Assembly: GCA_947462095.1 (NCBI GenBank)
Contig: CANHNQ010000004.1
Span: forward strand, 1 to 57,704
DNA length: 57,704 nt
DNA from: Gemmatimonadota bacterium
Lineage (GTDB): Bacteria; Gemmatimonadota; Gemmatimonadetes; Gemmatimonadales; Gemmatimonadaceae
Reading direction: 5' to 3'
A program made the translations under genes and the position numbers. This document shows positions 41,859 to 51,237 of the stretch, one piece after another; the first letter of the stretch is position 1, and each line of letters begins with the position of its first letter. Under the pieces are notes generated by a model. The model made no database searches. It worked only from the letters and a program-made list of their open reading frames with translations, and had not been told where the DNA came from.

Positions 41859-42329
41859 GAGCGGGCAATTGCCTGCGTTCGGTGTGACTGCAAGCAAGCG
41901 TGCTCTGGCGGGCGGTGTAGGAATGTGATTGGGGAGCGGAGCGGTGTGTCGGCGTGCTGTGCTGATGCTGCAGTGGCCGATGTGATCCGCACATGGCAAG
42001 GCGCATGGTGTACAACGAGTTGCGCGATGCTGTCGGCACTGTCGAGACAGCGGAACGCTACGGGAACGGTGGCGTCCGCTCCCGCGTGACCGTAGCGGCG
42101 CTCACAAAAGCCGACCGCGGTGGACAACTTCCGGCGTCGCGCACATCCGTGATATGCCTTGTACAACCCATTCGCCGGGAACGACTTACGGCGGTACTTG
42201 TGCGGCCTCACGAATGGACGCACCATACCCGCCCGCTTGACGCCCCGCCCTGTTCGCGAGCACGCGCTCAGGAACGTCGAGTTCCGTCCGTCATTGCATT
42301 GCCCCACGCCAACAGCAGGAGCTCCATCA
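41859..42329. other. Gene-free, hairpin-rich leader upstream of nrdJ
   Basis: 471 bp with lower GC than the flanks and no convincing gene on either strand. It contains a 10-bp palindrome GGCAATTGCC (41864-41873), arms CTGTC/GACAG (42039-42050) and a longer stem at 42057-42096. No cobalamin-riboswitch B12 box and no NrdR-type box were recognised. The last 15 bases carry the nrdJ ribosome site AGGAG (42317-42321). Confidence 0.55.
42057..42096. promoter_or_regulatory. Stem-loop GCTACGG...CCGTAGC upstream of nrdJ
   Basis: Perfect 7-bp arms (42057-42063 and 42090-42096) around a 26-base GC-rich interior that could pair further. It lies about 235 bp before the nrdJ start. It may be a leader RNA element or an operator; no known class matched. 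Confidence 0.35.
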
Positions 42330-44921
42330 ATGCCCTTCTCCGCCACGCCACCGGAAGGACTGGTTACGCTGTCCGCGAATGCCCGGACGGTGCTCGACAA
42401 GCGCTATCTGGTAAAGGACACGTCGGGCAATTCGGTGGAGCAGCCGGAGGACATGTTCTGGCGTGTGGCGACGGTGGTGGCCGAAGCCGACCGTCGGTAC
42501 GGGGCGAGCGACGGCGCGGTGCAGGCGGTGGCGGAGGAGTTCTACTTCCTCATGACGCAGCGTCGGTTCGAGCCGAACTCGCCGACGCTCATGAACGCCG
42601 GTCGTCCGCTGGGCCAGCTCTCTGCCTGCTTCGTGCTGCCGGTGGATGACGCGCTCAGCAACGGCCAGAGCGGCATCTATGATACGCTGCGCAGTATGGC
42701 GCTGATCCATCAGTCGGGGGGCGGCACGGGCTTCTCCTTCTCGCGTTTGCGCAGCAAGGGCGCGATGGTGCGGAGTACGACCGGCGTGGCGTCGGGGCCG
42801 ATTTCGTTCATGGAGCTGTACGACGCGAGCACGGACGCGGTGAAGCAGGGCGGCACCCGTCGTGGCGCGAACATGGGCATCCTGCGCGTCGACCATCCCG
42901 ATGTGCTCGACTTCATCGCGAGCAAGGAAGACCTCACCAAGATCACGAACTTCAACATCTCGGTGGGTGTGACCACGAAGTTCATGGACGCGGTGAAGGC
43001 GGACAGCAGCTACGACCTGTTCGATCCGGCCACGGGTCAGGTGACCGGTCAGGCGCGCGCGCGCGACGTGTGGGACAAGATGATCCTCGGTGCGTGGCGC
43101 ACGGGCGAGCCGGGCGTGTTCTTCATCGATGAAGCGAACCGCTACAACCCGGTGCCGCATCTCGGGGCGTACGAGGCGACCAACCCGTGCGGCGAGCAAC
43201 CGCTGCTGGCGTACGATGTGTGCAACCTGGGCTCGGTGAACGTTGGCTACTACGTGAACAACGGGCAGGTCGACTGGGAGGCGATGCGTCGCGACATCGC
43301 GCTCAGCACGCACTTCCTCGACAACATCATCGACGTCAACAAGTACCCGCTGCCGGAAATCGACTCGCTGTCCAAGCGCATCCGTCGCATCGGCTTGGGT
43401 GTGATGGGCTTCGCCGACATGCTGGTGCGTCTGGGCATTCCGTACGACAGCGCAGAAGGCGTGGAGATGGGCCGCCGCGTTATGGAGTTCCTCGACGTTG
43501 AAGGCAAGAAGGAGAGCGAGCGGCTGGCCAAGGAGCGTGGCGCATTCCCCGAGTGGGCGCGCTCCATCTGGGGCCCCGACGACACGTGCGCGCGCGACGA
43601 GCATGGCCAGCGGATCCGCCCCATGCAGCTGCTGCGCAATTGCAACGTGACCACGGTGGCGCCCACCGGCACGATCTCGATCATCGCCGGCTGCTCGAGC
43701 GGCCTCGAGCCGTTGTTCGCCGTGGCGTTCATGCGCAATCAGGCCGGCGTGATGATGCCCGACGTGAACGAAGATTTCGTCACGATCGCGAAAGCCGAAG
43801 GATGGTACAGCGATGCACTCATGGAACGCATCGCCAAGACGGGCACGGTGAAGCACGCCGATGTGCCGCTCAAGTGGCAGGCGGTGTTCAATACGGCCAA
43901 CAACATCGCGCCGGTGTACCACATTCAAATGCAGGCGGCGTTCCAGCAGCACTGCGACTCGGCCATCTCGAAGACCACCAACTTCGGCTACGCGGCCACG
44001 CAGGACGACGTGCGCGCGATTTACGAGATGGCGTACGACATGAAGTGCAAGGGTGTCACGGTGTACCGCGACGGTTCGCGTGACAATCAGGTGCTCAGCA
44101 CCGGTGCGACGCAGGATGCGGCCGCCAAGCGTGACGATGCGAAGGCCGCCGGCGCCCCGGAAGCGCCGAAGGTCGACAAGGCCACGACCGACGCCGCGGC
44201 CGCGCTCAAGCGCGAACTCGGTGAGTTGCAGGGGACGATGGCCGAGTTGCAGAACGAACTCGATCGCACCAAGAAGGCGCTGTTCAGCGCGGAAGCCGAG
44301 AACGCGAGCCGTCGTGGCAAGCGCTCGCGCCCCGACGTGATGCGCGGCACCACGATCCGGAAGGAAACGCCGCTCGGCGTGATGTTCGTGAACATCACCG
44401 AAGACGAGAAGGGACAGCCGTTCGAAGTGTTCCTCAACCTCGGCAAGGCCGGCGGCTCGGCGATGGCCGATGCCGAAGCGATCGGTCGCCTGGTGTCGCT
44501 GGCGCTGCGCAGCGGGATCTCGTTGCAGGAAATCCACCGTCAGCTGCGCGGCATCTCCAGCGACCGCGCGGTGGGCCTCGGCCCGAACAAGGTGCTCTCG
44601 TTGCCCGACGCGGTCGGTATCGCGCTGGAACAGTGGTGGCGTGACAAGCAGGGCGTGCAGACGGATCTGCTGGCCGCCGGTGCGCAGGCCAGTGCGCCGA
44701 TCCCGGCGAGCCCGATGTCGCCGTCCATGCCAACGCCGGCGGCCGGTGTGCCGCTGACGCGCCCGCCGATGACGAACGGCGCTGAGCAGCTGCAGCCGAT
44801 GGAGTTCGGTTCAGGGCACGGCGAAGTGTTCATGGGGACCTGCCCGGACTGCGGATCGCAGCTGGAGTTCGCGGAAGGGTGCGTGAAGTGCCACGTGTGC
44901 GGCTTCAGTGAGTGCGGGTGA
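42330..44921 (+). CDS. nrdJ: Vitamin B12-dependent ribonucleotide reductase (class II)
   Basis: 863 residues. Reduces ribonucleotides to deoxyribonucleotides using adenosylcobalamin, so it works with or without oxygen. The fold shows SACFVLP (first redox Cys), [36 protein letters not shown] (Cys287), [12 protein letters not shown], and the C-terminal [10 protein letters not shown]...[10 protein letters not shown] with zinc-type pairs and the reducing Cys. Between the catalytic part and a TSCPD domain ([29 protein letters not shown]) a predicted coiled coil ([27 protein letters not shown]) is inserted. Start chosen by AGGAG 8 bases upstream. A strong terminator follows. Confidence 0.96.
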   Translation: MPFSATPPEGLVTLSANARTVLDKRYLVKDTSGNSVEQPEDMFWRVATVVAEADRRYGASDGAVQAVAEEFYFLMTQRRFEPNSPTLMNAGRPLGQLSACFVLPVDDALSNGQSGIYDTLRSMALIHQSGGGTGFSFSRLRSKGAMVRSTTGVASGPISFMELYDASTDAVKQGGTRRGANMGILRVDHPDVLDFIASKEDLTKITNFNISVGVTTKFMDAVKADSSYDLFDPATGQVTGQARARDVWDKMILGAWRTGEPGVFFIDEANRYNPVPHLGAYEATNPCGEQPLLAYDVCNLGSVNVGYYVNNGQVDWEAMRRDIALSTHFLDNIIDVNKYPLPEIDSLSKRIRRIGLGVMGFADMLVRLGIPYDSAEGVEMGRRVMEFLDVEGKKESERLAKERGAFPEWARSIWGPDDTCARDEHGQRIRPMQLLRNCNVTTVAPTGTISIIAGCSSGLEPLFAVAFMRNQAGVMMPDVNEDFVTIAKAEGWYSDALMERIAKTGTVKHADVPLKWQAVFNTANNIAPVYHIQMQAAFQQHCDSAISKTTNFGYAATQDDVRAIYEMAYDMKCKGVTVYRDGSRDNQVLSTGATQDAAAKRDDAKAAGAPEAPKVDKATTDAAAALKRELGELQGTMAELQNELDRTKKALFSAEAENASRRGKRSRPDVMRGTTIRKETPLGVMFVNITEDEKGQPFEVFLNLGKAGGSAMADAEAIGRLVSLALRSGISLQEIHRQLRGISSDRAVGLGPNKVLSLPDAVGIALEQWWRDKQGVQTDLLAAGAQASAPIPASPMSPSMPTPAAGVPLTRPPMTNGAEQLQPMEFGSGHGEVFMGTCPDCGSQLEFAEGCVKCHVCGFSECG

Positions 44922-44999
44922 GGGCGCGCTGATTGCGCGTGTCTGGACGGCGACGTGGTTTGACACGAAAAACCGAAGTGTTGTGACGTTGCCTTTTCG

Positions 45000-45039
45000 C
45001 TCCCCCGCCCGGTGCTCACACGGTCGGGGGAGTTTTGTT
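45000..45039 (+). terminator. Intrinsic terminator of nrdJ
   Basis: Stem CTCCCCCG (45000-45007) with CGGGGGAG (45025-45032), an inner part that can pair further, then TTTTGTTG. It lies 79 bp after the nrdJ stop, and is the best intrinsic terminator seen in the window. Confidence 0.9.
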
Positions 45040-45172
45040 GAGTATCCCACACAAGAGCTTCTCGAACTGTCCGTGCCGCACCCGATGGCGCGACGCCGCG
45101 CCGTCGGCCTATGCTCTTGACAGCGCCCGCACATGGGCATCAGTGCCAGTCTCCTGTCATCAGGACCGACGC

Positions 45173-47809
45173 ATGGCTGCAGCGGCCCGCAAGCGGTTCC
45201 GCAGTGCTCGTGGCGCACTCCCGACGTTGACGCAGGCCGCGCGCGGCGACATCCGCGTCGCTCCCTTGCTGATGGTGCTGGCGCGCACGAGCGCCGATGA
45301 GGCGCTGGTCCGGCTGTCCTCGAGTTCCGCCGGGCTCTCGTCAGCAGACGCGGCACGGCGCCTCGCCGAGCACGGGGCAAACGAGATGCTCGACAGCGGC
45401 ACGGAGGGGTGGCTGGCCCGCCTCTGGCGCGCAGTGCGAAACCCGCTGATCGTTCTGTTGACGACCCTCGCTTCGATCTCGGCCATTACCGGCGATCTGC
45501 GCGCGGCGACCGTCATCGCCGTGATGATCGTCGTCGGCGTCGCGCTGCGTTTCGCGCAGGAGACCCGCGCCGACACGGCGGCCTCGGCACTGCGCGCGAT
45601 GGTGCACGTGACCACGCTGGTCACGCGCGACGGCTCGCCCGCCCCGATTCCCGTGCGTGAAGTCGTGCCCGGGGATATCGTCACGCTGTCGGCGGGCGAC
45701 ATGATGCCGGCCGACCTGCGCCTGATCGCCACTAAGGACCTCTACGTCGGGCAGTCGAGCCTCACCGGCGAATCGCTCCCGGTGGAGAAGTCGGCGGCAG
45801 TGCCGCCGCTCGAGACGCCGCCGCTGGAGTCGCCGACCCTCTGCTTCCGCGGCACCAGCGTACAGAGCGGGACGGCAACGGCGGTCGTGGTGGCCACCGG
45901 TGGCGAGACGTATTTCGGCCAGATGGTGGGCAGCCTCGAGGCGAAGGAACCCCCGAGCGAATTCCAGAAGGGCATCGATGGCTTCACCTGGCTGATGATC
46001 CGCCTCGTGGCGATCATGGCGCCGCTGGTGTTCGTGATCAACGGCCTCACCAAGCACGACTGGAAGGCGGCGTTCTTCTTCTCGCTCGCCGTTGCCGTCG
46101 GCCTGACGCCCGAGATGCTGCCGATGATCTTCTCGGTCTGCCTCTCGAAGGGCGCCGTCGCGATGTCGAAGCGGAAGGTCATCGTCAAGCATCTCGATGC
46201 GATCCAGAGCGTCGGCGCGATCGACATCCTCTGCACCGACAAGACCGGCACGCTGACGAGGGATGCGATCGTCCTCGAGCGGCACTGCGACGTGCGCGGG
46301 CTCGAGAATGAGCACGTCGTGCACCTCGCCTATCTCGTAAGCCACTTCCAGACGGGGCTCAAGAGCGTGCTCGAGGACGCGATCCTCGCGCACGAACTGC
46401 GGGAGGAAGTCGTCACCGAGCCGGCCTGGTCGAAAGTGGACGAGGTGCCCTTCGACTTCGCACGGCGGATGATGTCGGTGGTGGTCGAGGCGCCGGGGCG
46501 CTCGCGCCGCCTGATCGCCAAGGGGGCCGCCGAGGAGACGATCGCGCGATGCACGGCGGTGGAGGCGGATGGTACGATCACGCCGATCGACGCCACCATC
46601 TCGGCGACGCTCCGTGCCGTCTACGAGCAGCTGAGCCGTGAGGGCTTCCGGGTGCTCGCCGTCGCCAGCCGCGACGTGCCCGTGCAGGATCGCTACGGCG
46701 TGGCCGACGAATCGGCGCTGGTGCTGGCGGGCTTCCTTGGCTTCCTCGACCCGCCGAAGGAGTCGGCCCGTGCCGCGCTGGAGGCGCTGCGGGACAACGG
46801 GGTGCGGGTGGTGGTGCTGACGGGTGACAACGAGCTCGTGACGCAGCGCATCTGCGAACAGGTCGGCGTCGACACGGCGAATGTGCAGCTCGGTCCCGCG
46901 ATCGAGGCGATGGACGATGCCGCGCTGGCGGCGGCGGTCGACGGTCCGCTCGTGTTTGCGCGCCTGTCGCCCGGACAGAAGCAGCGCATCATCCGCGCCC
47001 TGCAGCAGCGCGGGCATGTGGTCGGCTTCCTCGGCGACGGTATCAACGACGCACCCGCGCTGCATGCCGCCGACGTCGGCCTCTCGGTGGACACGGCCGT
47101 CGACATCGCCAAGGACTCGGCCGACGTGATCCTGCTCGAGAAGAGCCTGATGGTGATCACCGACGCGGTGCGCGAGGGACGAGCGGTGTTCGCGAACATC
47201 CTCAAGTACGTGCGGATGGGCGCCAGCTCGAACTTCGGCAACATGTTCAGCGTGATCGGTGCCAGCGCCTGGCTGCCGTTCGTGCCGATGCTGCCGATCC
47301 AGATCCTCGCCAACAATCTCCTGTACGACTTCTCGCAGTTACCGATCCCGACCGATCGGGTCGATGCGGAGCAGCTGGCACGGCCGCATCCCTGGTCCCT
47401 GTTTGCGCTGCGTCGCTACATCGTGATCATCGGCCCACTCAGCTCGATCTTCGACTATACGACGTTCGCGCTGCTGTACTTCGTGCTCGGTGCGCGCGAC
47501 GTCGGGCACGCGTCGCTGTTCCAGACCGGGTGGTTCGTGGAGTCGCTGATGACACAGACCCTGGTCATTCACGTGATTCGCACGAACCGGTTCCCTTTCG
47601 TGCAGAGCCGCGCCAGCTGGCCGCTGATCGCTATGACGACGGTGGTGCTCGGTGTGGGGCTGTGGCTGCCGGTCTCGCCCTTTGCCGCGGCGCTCGGATT
47701 CGTGGCGCTGCCAGCGGCATACTGGCCGCTGCTGCTGGCGACGGTGGTCGGGTACCTCGGGCTGACGCAGGTGGTGAAGATGGTGCTGGTGCGGCGGGGG
47801 TGGTTGTGA
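45173..47809 (+). CDS. mgtA: Magnesium-translocating P-type ATPase
   Basis: 878 residues, P3B-type ATPase of the inner membrane that imports Mg2+ down its gradient with ATP use. Motifs: actuator TGES (SSLTGESLPVEK), phosphorylation site CTDKTGTLT (Asp356), KGAAE, TGDNELV and GDGINDAPALH, with ten or so membrane helices (VALRFAQ.., LVFVINGLTKH.., VAVGLTPEMLPMIFSVCLSKGAVAMS). The Mg-type pattern in SNFGNMFSVIGAS supports MgtA rather than Ca or K pumps. ATG at 45173 has AGGA 8 bases upstream; the longer frame upstream is non-coding. CorA elsewhere in the window is the other Mg route. Confidence 0.94.
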   Translation: MAAAARKRFRSARGALPTLTQAARGDIRVAPLLMVLARTSADEALVRLSSSSAGLSSADAARRLAEHGANEMLDSGTEGWLARLWRAVRNPLIVLLTTLASISAITGDLRAATVIAVMIVVGVALRFAQETRADTAASALRAMVHVTTLVTRDGSPAPIPVREVVPGDIVTLSAGDMMPADLRLIATKDLYVGQSSLTGESLPVEKSAAVPPLETPPLESPTLCFRGTSVQSGTATAVVVATGGETYFGQMVGSLEAKEPPSEFQKGIDGFTWLMIRLVAIMAPLVFVINGLTKHDWKAAFFFSLAVAVGLTPEMLPMIFSVCLSKGAVAMSKRKVIVKHLDAIQSVGAIDILCTDKTGTLTRDAIVLERHCDVRGLENEHVVHLAYLVSHFQTGLKSVLEDAILAHELREEVVTEPAWSKVDEVPFDFARRMMSVVVEAPGRSRRLIAKGAAEETIARCTAVEADGTITPIDATISATLRAVYEQLSREGFRVLAVASRDVPVQDRYGVADESALVLAGFLGFLDPPKESARAALEALRDNGVRVVVLTGDNELVTQRICEQVGVDTANVQLGPAIEAMDDAALAAAVDGPLVFARLSPGQKQRIIRALQQRGHVVGFLGDGINDAPALHAADVGLSVDTAVDIAKDSADVILLEKSLMVITDAVREGRAVFANILKYVRMGASSNFGNMFSVIGASAWLPFVPMLPIQILANNLLYDFSQLPIPTDRVDAEQLARPHPWSLFALRRYIVIIGPLSSIFDYTTFALLYFVLGARDVGHASLFQTGWFVESLMTQTLVIHVIRTNRFPFVQSRASWPLIAMTTVVLGVGLWLPVSPFAAALGFVALPAAYWPLLLATVVGYLGLTQVVKMVLVRRGWL

Positions 47810-48122
47810 GGATCGCCGCGATGCGTGAACGGAGTGCTGCCGCGACACAATATGTTGGACGCGTTCGCCTTTTGGCTGTACCACTCCGGATGAGGCGACT
47901 CGCAGCTGCCGTTTCGAGCGTATATCACGCGGCGGCAACAGGAGAGCTTGTTCATGCGCAGACCTTCCCTGCTCGAGACGCGATATGCGGGAGCAATACT
48001 GCGTTGAATCAGTAACTGAGTTCCGAGTTCGCAACGCGATCGCGTGCACAGCATCACTGCAACGTGCGATGCGGTGATCGAACCGATCAATGACGCCTCA
48101 TCGCGAGTGTCGGCACTCCGCG
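47810..48122. other. Convergent intergenic region after mgtA
   Basis: 313 bp between convergent genes, with lower GC than the neighbours. I see no gene longer than about 20 codons with support; a 17-codon ATG frame at 47953 with GGAG 10 bases upstream is too weak to call. No T-tract terminator was found. Confidence 0.5.
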
Positions 48123-49844
48123 CTACCGCGCGAATGGATCGGCAAACTTGGCAGCGGTCAGGAAGGCAGGGTCGGTGAGCGTGCGCAGGTAGGCCACCAG
48201 CGCTGTCTTGTCATCGGCGCGCAGGTTCAGCCGTTGCGGCTGCCCGGCCGGTGTGCGCAGCCGGGCGTCGAGGTTGGCGTTGGCCTGCACGCCGGAGTTG
48301 TAGAACTCGACCACTTGCTCCAGGCTGGTCATGCGACCGTCGTGCATGAAGCGCGCGCGCACCCCGACGTTGCGCAGTGACGGCGACTTGAAGCGGCCGA
48401 GTCCCGCGCCGAGATCGGTGGACACCGCGTCGAGTCCGGTATTGTGCACGTCGTCGCTCACATGGGCATTGGTGGCGTGACAGCGTGCACAACCCGCCTG
48501 TCCGTTGAACAGCTGCTGTCCCCGCAACTCCTCGGCCGAGAATACGGCGTTGAAGTTCGGTGTGGTCCCGGCAAAGGCGCGATCGAACTTCGACGTGCCC
48601 GATGTCAGCGAACGGACGAACTGTGCCAGGGCCCGCGAGATCCGCTCGCTCGTGACCTCGGTCGTGCCGAAGGCCGATTGAAAGAGCGGCGCATAGAACG
48701 GCGTGACCGACAATTTGGTGACGAGCCGGCCAAGCGACATGCCCATTTCCGTGCCGTCCTGAATGGGCAGGAGGACCTGGGCCTCGAGCGTGGCGGCGCG
48801 TTCATCCCAGAAGAACCGTCCACGCTGGTAGAACCGAGCATTCTGCAGGCCCATGCTGTGCCGCACGGTCGACCCGCCGTTGAAGCCGCGACTGAACCGG
48901 GCGGTATCGCCGAAGGCGAACTGCTGCTGGTGGCACGAGGCGCATGAGACGCGATCGTTGGCGGAGACACGACGGTCGTAGAACAGCACGCGGCCCAGCG
49001 CGGCGCCCGCGTCGGTGGTGCGATTCGTGGCCGGCGTGTTGTCCTGCCGCGAGGCGGCGCCACCGGGAGCATTGGTGTCGCTGAAGTGCGCCGGTACCGG
49101 TGCGGTGGCGTCACTGTAGGCATACGGGGTGGCGGGCAGCGTCGGTGCGGAGAGATCGGCGCTGAATACCACGATGGAGAACGTATCGGTGGCGGTACGC
49201 CCAACGGCATCCCTGGCAACGATCGACGCCGTGGTGGTGCCGGCCGCTGCCGGAACGCCGCTAATGTGTCCGTTCACGGCGCTCAGCCCGTTGGCTGCGG
49301 GCGAGAAGGACACCGTGTAGGTCAGGCTGGTTCCGGAAAATGCGGTGCCGCCCTTCGTGGCGTCGTACGTGAAGGCGCGGCCCTCACTGGCCGCCTGTGG
49401 GGCGTTGGCCGAGGCTAGCGTGAGCACGGGCGATGGCGACACCACGATGGTGACGACCTCCGATGCGCCGAGGAGCGCCCCTGTGGTCGCGGTGATGGTG
49501 GCCGTGAATGTCCCGGTCACGAGCGGCGTACCGCTGATGCGGCCGCCCGTGGCCGTGAGACCATTCGCCGACGGGGCGAACGTGACGCGGTAGGTGACTG
49601 ATCGGCGTCGCAGCGAGCTAAAGGTTGCCGAGGTTGCCGGCGCATCGTACGCAAACGGCACGCCGACGAAGGCCTGCAGTGCGAGCGTGGTCGCGGCGCT
49701 GGTCGCGCCGATGGCCGGCGCGGTGAGTGCGACCTCGCTGCCCGCCGGATCATCGGAGGCACACGCGCTCAACGACAGGCCGACGAGCATGGCGGCCGCA
49801 GCGATGTGGCACCGGCGGACGGAATCAGCAGCGGGACGAGTCAT
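48123..49844 (-). CDS. Di-heme cytochrome c peroxidase with two Ig-like N-terminal modules
   Basis: 573 residues. Lipobox LSAC (Cys28). Residues about 40-135 and 140-230 are two similar Ig-like (cadherin/Big-type putative) modules with repeats such as VTYRVTFAPSANGLTATGGRISGTPLVTGTFTATI and LTYTVSFSPAANGLSAVNGHISGVPAAAGTTTASI. The rest is a di-heme peroxidase: heme motifs CASCH (301-305) and CARCH (452-456), with ALGRVLFYDRRVS, FFWDERAATLEAQ, GLGRFKSPSLRNV and FMHDGRMTSLEQVVEFY. It would reduce hydrogen peroxide in the periplasm. The fusion of surface-type Ig modules to the enzyme is less usual. Minus strand. Confidence 0.93.
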   Translation of the reverse strand: MTRPAADSVRRCHIAAAAMLVGLSLSACASDDPAGSEVALTAPAIGATSAATTLALQAFVGVPFAYDAPATSATFSSLRRRSVTYRVTFAPSANGLTATGGRISGTPLVTGTFTATITATTGALLGASEVVTIVVSPSPVLTLASANAPQAASEGRAFTYDATKGGTAFSGTSLTYTVSFSPAANGLSAVNGHISGVPAAAGTTTASIVARDAVGRTATDTFSIVVFSADLSAPTLPATPYAYSDATAPVPAHFSDTNAPGGAASRQDNTPATNRTTDAGAALGRVLFYDRRVSANDRVSCASCHQQQFAFGDTARFSRGFNGGSTVRHSMGLQNARFYQRGRFFWDERAATLEAQVLLPIQDGTEMGMSLGRLVTKLSVTPFYAPLFQSAFGTTEVTSERISRALAQFVRSLTSGTSKFDRAFAGTTPNFNAVFSAEELRGQQLFNGQAGCARCHATNAHVSDDVHNTGLDAVSTDLGAGLGRFKSPSLRNVGVRARFMHDGRMTSLEQVVEFYNSGVQANANLDARLRTPAGQPQRLNLRADDKTALVAYLRTLTDPAFLTAAKFADPFAR

Positions 49845-50094
49845 AACACCTCTCGGCGGACGAGTTCAGCGATCAGCCCGCGCCCCATTGGGGAAGGCTG
49901 CGTCACTACGCAAAGTCGTGATGGTCGTAGTGTGGACACCTACCTCGGCCATAACCCGACGTGCGACTTTTACACTCGTTTCACGCCCGCGTGCTCACGA
50001 GGCGAAGCAATCCGTGACGCGGTGATCACGCCGTCACCGTCACGGCACACAGTGCCATACTGTGCACGCCGGGGCCGCCGGTGCGATAGACCGG

Positions 50095-50367
50095 CTATTC
50101 CGTGCTGCCGCGTTCGTCCGTTACCGGTGGCTTCGGCGTCTTGCGTGGATGGGCAGCCGAATGCAGGTAGAGCGACTCGACCTTGGCCCGCGCCCACGGG
50201 GTTTTGCGCAGGAACTTCAGCGACGAATTGACGCTGGGATCGTGCGTGAAGCAGCGGATCTCGATGCGATCGCCCAGACCATCCCACCCGTAGCGATCGA
50301 CGAGATGCTCGACCATGGCCTTGAGGGTGATACCGTGCAGCAGGTCTACGGGGCGCGACTCCGTCAT
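50095..50367 (-). CDS. VF530 (DUF2132) family small DNA-binding-like protein
   Basis: 90 residues. Conserved core [51 protein letters not shown] is nearly the family consensus. A basic tail (HPRKTPKPP) follows. VF530 proteins are small helical proteins thought to bind DNA; the biological role is unknown. The ATG at 50367 is used; the frame is open further upstream but the conserved part starts at once. It lies 250 bp from the peroxidase gene on the same strand; that gap holds no gene. Confidence 0.9.
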   Translation of the reverse strand: MTESRPVDLLHGITLKAMVEHLVDRYGWDGLGDRIEIRCFTHDPSVNSSLKFLRKTPWARAKVESLYLHSAAHPRKTPKPPVTDERGSTE

Positions 50368-50541
50368 CGATGCGGGCAGCGTAGGGAGATGGACGATAGC
50401 ATGACGGAAGAATCTAGTGGGTCTGCCGTGAACCCGGCTCCGGGTCGGCTTACTATTGTGTATTGTCCACAGGGCTGACGCACGTGCCGGGATACATCCG
50501 CACGAGCGCCCGGACTCATCCGACCTCCCGATCGAGGAAGC

Positions 50542-51090
50542 ATTTCGCGCATTCAAGTTCAGGGTGTCCATCACATCACCCTCGTCGGCTCTACGCGACA
50601 GTCCGCCATCGATTTCTGGCAGGGTGTCCTCGGCATGCCGTTCCTGTTCGAGCAGCCCAACCTCGGTCTCGCCAGCGAGAACCACCTGTACTTCGATCCG
50701 GGCGACGGACGACTGCACACGGTGTTTACGAACGAATCGCACGCCGATGCCGGGCGTCCGGCCCCCCGCGAGGTGGGGTGCGTGGAGCACATCGCGTTCA
50801 ACGTGTCACGCGCCACCTTTCTGCAGGCGCCCGCACGGCTGGAGCAGCGTGGTATCCCGTTCATTCAGCGCGATCGCGGCTTCATGGATTCGATCTACCT
50901 GCAGGACCCGAACGGGCTCAAGGTGGAACTGGCCTGCTACAAATTCGAGACGCCGAGTGGATTCCGTGATGCCGATGTGCTGATGGCGGCGTACCGTTTG
51001 CGGATAGCGCGGGGCGCGCATCACATCGATGCCGGGTACGTGGCCGATGCGATCGAGCAGCTGATGGCCACGCGGGACCGGCTAGCGTAG
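50542..51090 (+). CDS. VOC (glyoxalase/bleomycin-resistance) family protein with a non-standard start
   Basis: 182 residues if ATT at 50542 is the start. The fold starts at once: [42 protein letters not shown], then [28 protein letters not shown] and [15 protein letters not shown], with the His and Glu metal ligands. The frame has no ATG, GTG or TTG between a stop (50476-50478) and the internal ATG at 50635, which would delete the first strand. GAGG at 50534-50537 sits 4 bases before ATT, so a rare ATT start is the best explanation; ATT 50551 or a frameshift are alternatives. Reaction unknown. Confidence 0.75.
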   Translation: MSRIQVQGVHHITLVGSTRQSAIDFWQGVLGMPFLFEQPNLGLASENHLYFDPGDGRLHTVFTNESHADAGRPAPREVGCVEHIAFNVSRATFLQAPARLEQRGIPFIQRDRGFMDSIYLQDPNGLKVELACYKFETPSGFRDADVLMAAYRLRIARGAHHIDAGYVADAIEQLMATRDRLA

Positions 51091-51237
51091 GGGCCGGGCT
51101 CCACGCGTCGATCGGCGAAACAATCCACCCTCACCACGCCGTAGGGCCTTTGCAGCCCCGATGCACACCGCCCGCGGCGATCGCCGTTCTCGATGGCCGC
51201 GCCGCCTGCTCTCCACTCCCGCCACCCGCGAGTCCGA

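Noticed and set aside
41859-42329. Cobalamin riboswitch before nrdJ
   Set aside because: The conserved B12 box could not be found on the plus strand; only unspecific stems remain.
42327-44537. 736-codon open frame on the minus strand opposite nrdJ
   Set aside because: It is antisense to a clearly conserved gene; in high-GC DNA the third-position bias opens the opposite frame. Its translation is His/Arg-rich without any motif.
47953-48006. 17-codon gene after mgtA
   Set aside because: It has only a weak ribosome site, no recognised product and no supporting context.
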